A stretch of DNA of 10,904 nt from Bacteriovoracaceae bacterium (GTDB lineage: Bacteria > Bdellovibrionota > UBA1018), in contig CANFHS010000064.1 of the NCBI GenBank assembly GCA_947446835.1, forward strand, positions 1 through 10,904, read 5' to 3'. Positions 6,699 through 10,904 of this stretch are shown here, one piece after another. Numbering within the stretch: position 1 is the first letter of the stretch; each line of letters begins with the position of its first letter. A program made the position numbers and the translations under genes. The notes below the pieces were generated by a model. The model saw only the letters and a list, made by a program, of their open reading frames with translations, made no database searches and had not been told where the DNA came from.

Positions 6699-7280
6699 AT
6701 GGGAAGAGCGAAAGGTGGGGCCAGAAAATGGGCGGCGTCGATTCCGGTGTCGCGCTTGACGCTGGTGTCCCTGGCCGCGCTGTCGGGAGTCGGCCTGCCT
6801 GAAGCTGCGGCCGCGACTCAAGCCGATCCGCTCTCGGTGTACGCGAGGAAGGGCAGTGTTGAGCTGGGCGGCGCGATCGGCCTCAATTGGACCGAGTACT
6901 CCTTTGCGGCCAAGATCGGGCCGCAGCTCGGCTACTTCATGCAGGAGAATCTTGAACTCTCCATGAACGCGACCCTGGTCTACGAGAGCGACAAGAATCA
7001 GGCGGGTGGAAGGGATGTCAGGAGGCGTGGAGATGTTCTCCTTGAGCCGAGCTACCACTTTCCGTTGTCGCCGGGCCGTTGGCTTTTGGCTGGACTGGGG
7101 GTCGGCGTCGGTTTCGATCGGAACAACGTGGATTTCGAGATCGGACCCCACCTGGGGGTGAATATTCAGATCGGGAAGAACGCCGTCTTGACGCCAGCCA
7201 TCAGCGTGCCCTTCCTGTTCCGCGGGGGAGAAGTTGTGGTCGGGACCAATTTCCTGGTTGGGGTCAGTGCCGCTTGGTAG
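6699..7280 (+). CDS. Small outer-membrane beta-barrel protein
   Basis: A 193-residue precursor with a signal peptide: basic n-region MGRAKGGARK, hydrophobic core around 18-33, and cleavage likely after EAAAA (39). The mature part of about 154 residues consists of short amphipathic strands separated by polar turns (SVELGGAIGLNW, GPQLGYFM, LELSMNATLVYES, DVLLEPSYHFPL, RWLLAGLGVGVGF, FEIGPHLGVNIQIG). It ends in FLVGVSAAW, with a terminal aromatic residue as recognised by the BAM complex. Size and strand number suggest an eight-stranded barrel of the OmpW/OmpX/OmpA-barrel type, but I cannot assign a family. The frame is open back to 6561, inside yihY; ATG 6699 is chosen because it follows AGGA (spacing only three bases) and gives the signal peptide. 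Its 3' end meets the next gene. Confidence 0.75.
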   Translation: MGRAKGGARKWAASIPVSRLTLVSLAALSGVGLPEAAAATQADPLSVYARKGSVELGGAIGLNWTEYSFAAKIGPQLGYFMQENLELSMNATLVYESDKNQAGGRDVRRRGDVLLEPSYHFPLSPGRWLLAGLGVGVGFDRNNVDFEIGPHLGVNIQIGKNAVLTPAISVPFLFRGGEVVVGTNFLVGVSAAW

Positions 7281-8359
7281 GGGGAAGGGTCTCCATCGCG
7301 GGTGTAGTTGCTGGGGCCATGCTCGTGTCGCTCGCGGGATGTGCTTCTTTTAGTTCCATGCAGGGCGAGCCCGCCGCATTTCACTCAACGGAAAGCGAGG
7401 GAGTCGTCGACGGACCCACTCGCGCTGAGCTGCAGGCAGAGGTTCTGCGCTTTGAAAGCGAATTCGTTTCCCGAATCGAAGACGCGTTCAGGACGCTTAC
7501 CCAGGCCCAATCGCGGATGACACGATCCAATGCGACTCGCCAGAGGTTGCGGTACATGACCTCCGCGCTGGAGATTGCGCTCGGGGCAATCCCTGAAAAG
7601 AACCTCCTCGACATGCTGGTTTTTGTCGATCTGGTCCATGAGGTCTTCAGGGACCATTGGAAACCGAAAGTCTATGGCGCACAAGGAAAGGGCGTGCTGG
7701 CGGCCTTGGAGACTTTGACGGCAGATCTGAGGGTCCTTGCGTCGAGGTACCTTTCCAGAAACGAGATGGACGAGATTCGTGCCATTGCCTTGGACTGGTT
7801 GCGCCGCAACCCGGATGTGGTTTCGGTCGAGTTCGTCCGCATGTCGGAATTTTCGGTCGAAAGCGCGGCCCGCGAGAAGGAGCTCGCAAGAAGGATTTCC
7901 GGTGTGTTGAAGCCTGTGGCGAGCGCCACCGCCGCAGCGGACCAGGCGCTCATGCTGGGAGAGCGCGGGCTCTTCTTCGTGCAGCGGGCGCCGTCCCTGC
8001 TCCGCGAGCAAATGGCGGTCGCGCTGCAGGGCGGCCTGACGGAGGTGCAGCGCTCGGCTTCGGAGCTACTGGGCGGAAATGAGGGGGTGGACCGGGCCGA
8101 GGAGCTCGTGCAGCAGACCGCCCAGGCGTTGAAAACCTTGCAGGATCTGGCTGGAGAGGTTCGACCGATGGTCAGCGACGCCAAGGCAATGATTCAAGGC
8201 GAAAGCCGCTTCATGACCCGGTTATTTCTCGGCTGTGCGGGGTTGATGGTCCTGGCAGGCGTGGTCTACGTGCTTTCCAAAGTCGCGGTTCAGCGGCTGT
8301 TGAAGAAGAAATCGGACACGCCTCATGCCGGGTCGAAGGGCGGGAATCAGGCTGCATGA
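7274..8359 (+). CDS. Lipoprotein with C-terminal transmembrane helix, unknown family
   Basis: Read from TTG 7274 the product has 361 residues. Its N-terminus is a type-II signal peptide: VGGRVSIAGVVAGAMLVSLAG then Cys23, lipobox L-A-G-C. Residue +2 is Ala, so there is no Asp inner-membrane retention signal of the Enterobacteria type. Residues about 45-310 are nearly all helical and charged, with several coiled-coil-like stretches (RAELQAEVLRFESEFVSRIEDAFRTL; the 255-310 region). A clear membrane helix follows (about 316-336, LFLGCAGLMVLAGVVYVLSKV) and then a basic tail RLLKKK. The only ATG near the lipobox (7319) leaves just seven residues before the Cys, too few, so the TTG is preferred; this overlaps the barrel gene stop by seven bases and implies coupling. 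The frame is open to 7079, but that region codes the barrel protein. Function unknown. Confidence 0.75.
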   Translation: MVGGRVSIAGVVAGAMLVSLAGCASFSSMQGEPAAFHSTESEGVVDGPTRAELQAEVLRFESEFVSRIEDAFRTLTQAQSRMTRSNATRQRLRYMTSALEIALGAIPEKNLLDMLVFVDLVHEVFRDHWKPKVYGAQGKGVLAALETLTADLRVLASRYLSRNEMDEIRAIALDWLRRNPDVVSVEFVRMSEFSVESAAREKELARRISGVLKPVASATAAADQALMLGERGLFFVQRAPSLLREQMAVALQGGLTEVQRSASELLGGNEGVDRAEELVQQTAQALKTLQDLAGEVRPMVSDAKAMIQGESRFMTRLFLGCAGLMVLAGVVYVLSKVAVQRLLKKKSDTPHAGSKGGNQAA

Positions 8360-8448
8360 GCCATTGGCTGATCGCCCCTTCCATGGCCTGACAATTGCTT
8401 TGCTCCAACCAGAAAACAAGAAACCGTGAACTTCGAGAGGACCGCGTC

Positions 8449-9936
8449 ATGGCCAAATCCAGCCAGTCGACCAAGAGCAAGCCAAACATCGTCATCCTCT
8501 GGGGCGATGATATCGGTTACTGGAATATCAGCGCCAATAACCGCGGAATGATGGGTTATCAGACGCCCAACATTGATCGCCTCGCGCAGGAAGGAATCAA
8601 CTTCACGGACTACTATGGCCAGCAGAGTTGCACGGCCGGTAGGGCGGCCTTCATCACCGGTCAAAGCCCGATCCGGACCGGACTGACCAAGGTTGGAATG
8701 CCGGGTGCCGATTTGGGACTTCGGAGCGAGGACCCGACGATCGCCGAACTGCTCAAGCCCTTGGGCTATGCGACAGGTCAATTCGGAAAAAACCATCTGG
8801 GCGATCGGGACGAGCACCTGCCTCATCGTCACGGGTTCGACGAGTTCTTCGGAAATCTTTATCACCTGAACGCCGAGGAGGAGCCGGAGCTGCCCGACTA
8901 TCCCCGGAACCCGGAGTTCTTCAAGAAGTACAAGCCGCGTGGCGTGCTCCATTGCTTTGCCGACGGTCGCGTCGAGGACACTGGGCCTCTGACCCGCAAG
9001 CGCATGGAGACCATCGACGATGAGATCACCGGACATGCCCTGGATTTCATGGAACGCAACCACGGCGAAGGAAAGCCGTTCTTCTTGTGGTGGAACTCCA
9101 CCCGGATGCACTTCCGGACCCATCTGAGCGAGAAGGAAGTCGGGAAATCGGGGCAGGGCTTCTACAACGACGCCATGGTCGCCCATGACGAGCAGGTCGG
9201 GGTGTTGCTGAAAAAGCTCGACGAGCTCGGGATCGCGGACAACACGATTGTGCTCTATTCGACCGACAATGGTCCCCATTTCAATGCGTGGCCGGATGCC
9301 GCCATCACCCCCTTCCGGAGCGAGAAGAACACGAACTGGGAAGGGGCGTTTCGTGTCCCCGCGTTCGTGCGATGGCCGGCCAAATTCAAGGCCGGTCAGG
9401 TCTTGAACGGCATGTTTTCCCACCAGGATTGGCTCCCCACGCTTTTGGCGGCGGCCGGAGATCCTGGTATCAGCATGAAGCTGCTGAACGGCCTGAAGAT
9501 CGGCAACCTGACCTACAAGGTGCATATCGACGGCTTGAACATGCTCTCGTACCTGAGTGGTGAAGCCAAAGAGAGTCCCAGGCAGCAGTTCCTTTACTTC
9601 AATGATGACGCCCAGCTGGTTGCCCTTCGGTATGGCGACTGGAAGATGGTGTTCATGGAGCAAAGGGCAAAACAGGCCGCTCTGTGGGCAGAGCCCTTCG
9701 TCTCGTTGAGGGTCCCGAAAATCTTCAACCTTCGCCGGGACCCGTTCGAGCGGGCCGACGAGAATTCCAACACCTATTGGGATTGGATGATGGACCACAT
9801 GTTCTTCCTGGTCCCGGCCCAGGACATCATTGCCGAGCACATCGAGACGCTGAAGCTGTACCCGCCTCGCCAGAAGCCGGCGTCCTTCAATCTGGACCGC
9901 GTGATGGAGACGATCCGGCAGTCCCGGGCGGCGTGA
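8449..9936 (+). CDS. Arylsulfatase (formylglycine-dependent sulfatase family)
   Basis: A 495-residue sulfatase that should hydrolyse sulfate esters using a formylglycine made from Cys61. Motifs in order: NIVILWGDDIG with metal ligands Asp20/Asp21, QQSCTAGRAAFITGQ (58-72) with Cys61 and Arg65, the GKNHLGD segment (113-119, Lys114 and His116), MHF with His221, STDNG with Asp273/Asn274, and the Lys293 region leading to NWEGAFRVP. The elbow is C-T-A-G-R instead of the usual C-x-P-x-R, an accepted variant of the C-x-(P/A)-x-R pattern. There is no signal peptide, so it appears cytoplasmic, unlike most characterised bacterial arylsulfatases. ATG 8449 is supported by GAGAGG at 8435-8440. The 89-base gap upstream shows no clear promoter. 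No maturase (FGE or anSME) or sulfate transporter gene is in the window. Its stop lies 33 bases from the 3' end of the opposing tRNA. Confidence 0.93.
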   Translation: MAKSSQSTKSKPNIVILWGDDIGYWNISANNRGMMGYQTPNIDRLAQEGINFTDYYGQQSCTAGRAAFITGQSPIRTGLTKVGMPGADLGLRSEDPTIAELLKPLGYATGQFGKNHLGDRDEHLPHRHGFDEFFGNLYHLNAEEEPELPDYPRNPEFFKKYKPRGVLHCFADGRVEDTGPLTRKRMETIDDEITGHALDFMERNHGEGKPFFLWWNSTRMHFRTHLSEKEVGKSGQGFYNDAMVAHDEQVGVLLKKLDELGIADNTIVLYSTDNGPHFNAWPDAAITPFRSEKNTNWEGAFRVPAFVRWPAKFKAGQVLNGMFSHQDWLPTLLAAAGDPGISMKLLNGLKIGNLTYKVHIDGLNMLSYLSGEAKESPRQQFLYFNDDAQLVALRYGDWKMVFMEQRAKQAALWAEPFVSLRVPKIFNLRRDPFERADENSNTYWDWMMDHMFFLVPAQDIIAEHIETLKLYPPRQKPASFNLDRVMETIRQSRAA

Positions 9937-9969
9937 GGGGCAAAGCCTGGTTGGTTCGCCTGGAAAAGA

Positions 9970-10046
9970 TGGTGGCTCGGGGCAGGATCGAACTGCCGAC
10001 CTCCGCGTTATGAATGCGGCGCTCTAACCATCTGAGCTACCGAGCC
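9970..10046 (-). tRNA. tRNA with CAU anticodon, probably elongator Met (Ile2 possible)
   Basis: A full cloverleaf on the minus strand with encoded CCA (9970-9972). Acceptor GGCTCGG/CCGAGCC pairs perfectly (7 bp), the D stem GCTC/GAGC is perfect with GG in the loop, and the T arm GGCAG-TTCGATC-CTGCC is perfect. The anticodon loop TTCATAA (10008-10014) reads CAT. The anticodon stem CCGCA/CGCGG has four pairs and an A31-C39 mismatch. CAU tRNAs are initiator Met, elongator Met or, after lysidine modification by TilS, Ile2. The initiator is unlikely: pair 1-72 is intact G-C and the three G-C pairs above the anticodon loop are absent. The U4-A69 pair is as in E. coli tRNA-Met; E. coli tRNA-Ile2 has C4-G69. 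I therefore favour elongator Met. Confidence 0.93.
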
Positions 10047-10070
10047 AGCCTAAGAAGAGGAGAGGGAAGT

Positions 10071-10099
10071 CTCTTACCTTGGCTCGTCGCCCGGATCAA
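10071..10099 (-). promoter_or_regulatory. Putative sigma-70 promoter of the tRNA gene
   Basis: Read on the minus strand, TTGATC (10099-10094) and TAAGAG (10076-10071) are separated by exactly 17 bases. The -35 matches four of six consensus bases and the -10 is weaker. Transcription would start near 10064, leaving about 17 bases before the mature tRNA 5' end, a normal distance. The -35 overlaps the base of the hairpin that lies between tRNA and tilS. Confidence 0.45.
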
Positions 10100-10133
10100 C
10101 CCCTCAGGCGGGCGGGTGGGCTGAAGGGGTGGA
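10096..10133 (+). other. Hairpin overlapping a G-quadruplex motif, tRNA-tilS gap
   Basis: ACCCCTCAG (10099-10107) pairs with CTGAAGGGGT (10121-10130) with one bulged A, extendable past one mismatch to TC/GA at 10096-10097 and 10132-10133. The 13-base loop GCGGGCGGGTGGG together with the 3' arm makes a G-quadruplex motif on the + strand: GGG 10110-10112, GGG 10114-10116, GGG 10118-10120 and GGGG 10126-10129, with loops of 1, 1 and 5. The two structures compete, because the last G-tract is also the hairpin arm. There is no following T-run, so it is not a standard terminator. Confidence 0.6.
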
Positions 10134-10199
10134 CTAAAGCCCAAAAAGCGTGAGACTCCCCGGGGAATCGTGTCGCACCCGTACCCCAAGCCAGGCCCC

Positions 10200-10904
10200 G
10201 TGGGGGGCCGGATCATCCGCCAGGTCCTGGGTCTTCTGAAGCGCTCGCGTTTCACCCTTCCTTTAGATTCGCATATCCTCATCGCCGTGAGCGGCGGGGC
10301 AGACTCGGTGGCTTTGGCCAGGCTCGTGGTCCGTTACGGCCGCAAACTGGCCCAACCCGAACAGCTGGTGCTTCTGCATTTCGATCATGGCTGGCGAGGG
10401 GATGTTTCCATCCAGGACGCCCGGTTTGTGCAGGATTTGGCTCAAAATTGGGGGGTCCGCTACTGGGGTGGATCGGGAACTCCGGGTCTGAGTGGCCCCG
10501 ACAGGTCTCCCGAAGAAGACGCGCGCCTGCAGCGGAAGGCCTTTTTCAGCCAGGCGCGGGCCCAGTTCCCTGGCATCGTCCTGACCGCCCACCATGCCGA
10601 TGACCTGGCCGAAACCGTGCTTTGGCGGCTTTTGACCGGGGCCGGGACCACCCACGGCGGAGGCATCCAGATTCAGACCGAAGACGGCGAACTGCGGCCT
10701 TTGCTCGCGACCCGGAAAGCCGATCTCGAAGCATTTCTGGCTGAAGAAGGCCTGAGCCACCGGCAGGATTCCACGAATCAGGACCCCCGGTACCTGAGGG
10801 CCCGGGTCCGCACGCAGCTGATGCCGACCGTCCAAACCCTGTTCCCGGACGCGGTGCGGCATCTAGTTGAAGCTGCGCTCCAGGTCCAGCTGGGCCCCCG
10901 GCTC
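10200..10904 (+). CDS. tilS: tRNA(Ile)-lysidine synthetase, N-terminal part (partial)
   Basis: The gene runs off the right edge; 235 codons are present. TilS adds lysine to C34 of the CAU anticodon of tRNA-Ile2 using ATP, changing decoding from AUG to AUA. Seen here: the PP-loop ILIAVSGGADSVAL (Ser at 10290), HFDHGWRGD for the usual VDHGLR segment, AEDARLQRKAFF-like region (EEDARLQRKAF), TAHHADDLAETVLWRLLTGAG (10588-10650), and SHRQDSTNQDPRYLRARVRTQLMP (about 10756-10827), all in family order. The start is unclear: the frame opens at 10125 after a TGA, and no ATG lies before the PP-loop. GTG 10200 leaves 30 residues before the PP-loop, close to the family norm; GTG 10170 is the alternative. 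Neither has a strong ribosome site. It is transcribed away from the CAU tRNA gene. Confidence 0.93.
   Translation, partial: MGGRIIRQVLGLLKRSRFTLPLDSHILIAVSGGADSVALARLVVRYGRKLAQPEQLVLLHFDHGWRGDVSIQDARFVQDLAQNWGVRYWGGSGTPGLSGPDRSPEEDARLQRKAFFSQARAQFPGIVLTAHHADDLAETVLWRLLTGAGTTHGGGIQIQTEDGELRPLLATRKADLEAFLAEEGLSHRQDSTNQDPRYLRARVRTQLMPTVQTLFPDAVRHLVEAALQVQLGPRL
10265..10281 (+). repeat. 17-base direct repeat, right copy
   Basis: Identical to 211-227 and in the same orientation. Here it lies inside tilS, just before the PP-loop codons, read as A GAT TCG CAT ATC CTC A (DSHIL), a different frame from the left copy. The shared sequence therefore cannot come from protein homology. Confidence 0.8.

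Noticed and set aside
7079..7273. N-terminal extension of the lipoprotein
   Set aside because: That stretch codes the barrel protein in another frame, and the lipobox places the true start near 7274.
8347..9840. 497-codon open frame on the minus strand across the sulfatase
   Set aside because: It lies fully antisense to a clear sulfatase with all motifs. Its sequence is low in recognisable motifs, as expected for a shadow of GC-rich codons.
9937..10046. tRNA-associated integration site
   Set aside because: No integrase and no duplicated tRNA 3' end is visible; the 17-base repeat is not in the tRNA.
1..10904. CRISPR array, insertion sequence, toxin-antitoxin or defence island
   Set aside because: No spaced repeats, transposase motifs or matching gene pairs were found on either strand.

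Overview
The window is GC-rich, densely coding DNA from a diderm (Gram-negative) bacterium. This is inferred from a LolC/LolE-type lipoprotein-export permease, a probable outer-membrane beta-barrel protein ending in Trp, a lipobox lipoprotein and several signal peptides. Nothing in the sequence fixes the phylum. There is no transposase, integrase, phage gene, CRISPR array or recognisable defence system. No gene-free stretch exceeds about 155 bases.

Left block (2-3682, + strand): the 3' end of a LolC/LolE-like permease overlaps a secreted lipase-type alpha/beta hydrolase with a complete Ser/Asp/His triad. It is followed by a secreted 402-residue orphan, an Hsp20 small heat-shock protein, a 68-residue Cys-rich zinc-site protein and a 153-residue orphan. 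All point the same way, but the hairpin after hsp20 and the AT-rich spacer before 3221 suggest more than one transcript.

Middle block (3699-6612, - strand): this reads leftwards as a YihY/BrkB membrane protein, a DUF202 membrane protein (4-base ATGA overlap) and a secreted protein made of two tandem class-I-glutamine-amidotransferase-like (BPL_N-type) domains. Only the second of these domains keeps the nucleophile Cys.

Right block (6699-10904): a small outer-membrane barrel protein is followed at overlapping distance by a lipoprotein that also has a C-terminal membrane helix. This is the best candidate here for an uncharacterised two-gene envelope module. Next come a cytoplasmic-looking arylsulfatase with a C-T-A-G-R active-site motif, a CAU-anticodon tRNA on the - strand, and the 5' part of tilS on the + strand. 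The 153-base divergent gap between tRNA and tilS holds a plausible tRNA promoter, a strong hairpin and an overlapping G-quadruplex motif.

An exact 17-base direct repeat (211-227 and 10265-10281) sits right after the permease stop codon and inside tilS, so it brackets almost all the accessory genes. The overall picture is a chromosomal stretch of envelope and stress genes between two core genes, with several orphans. I saw no clear new system and give leads instead.
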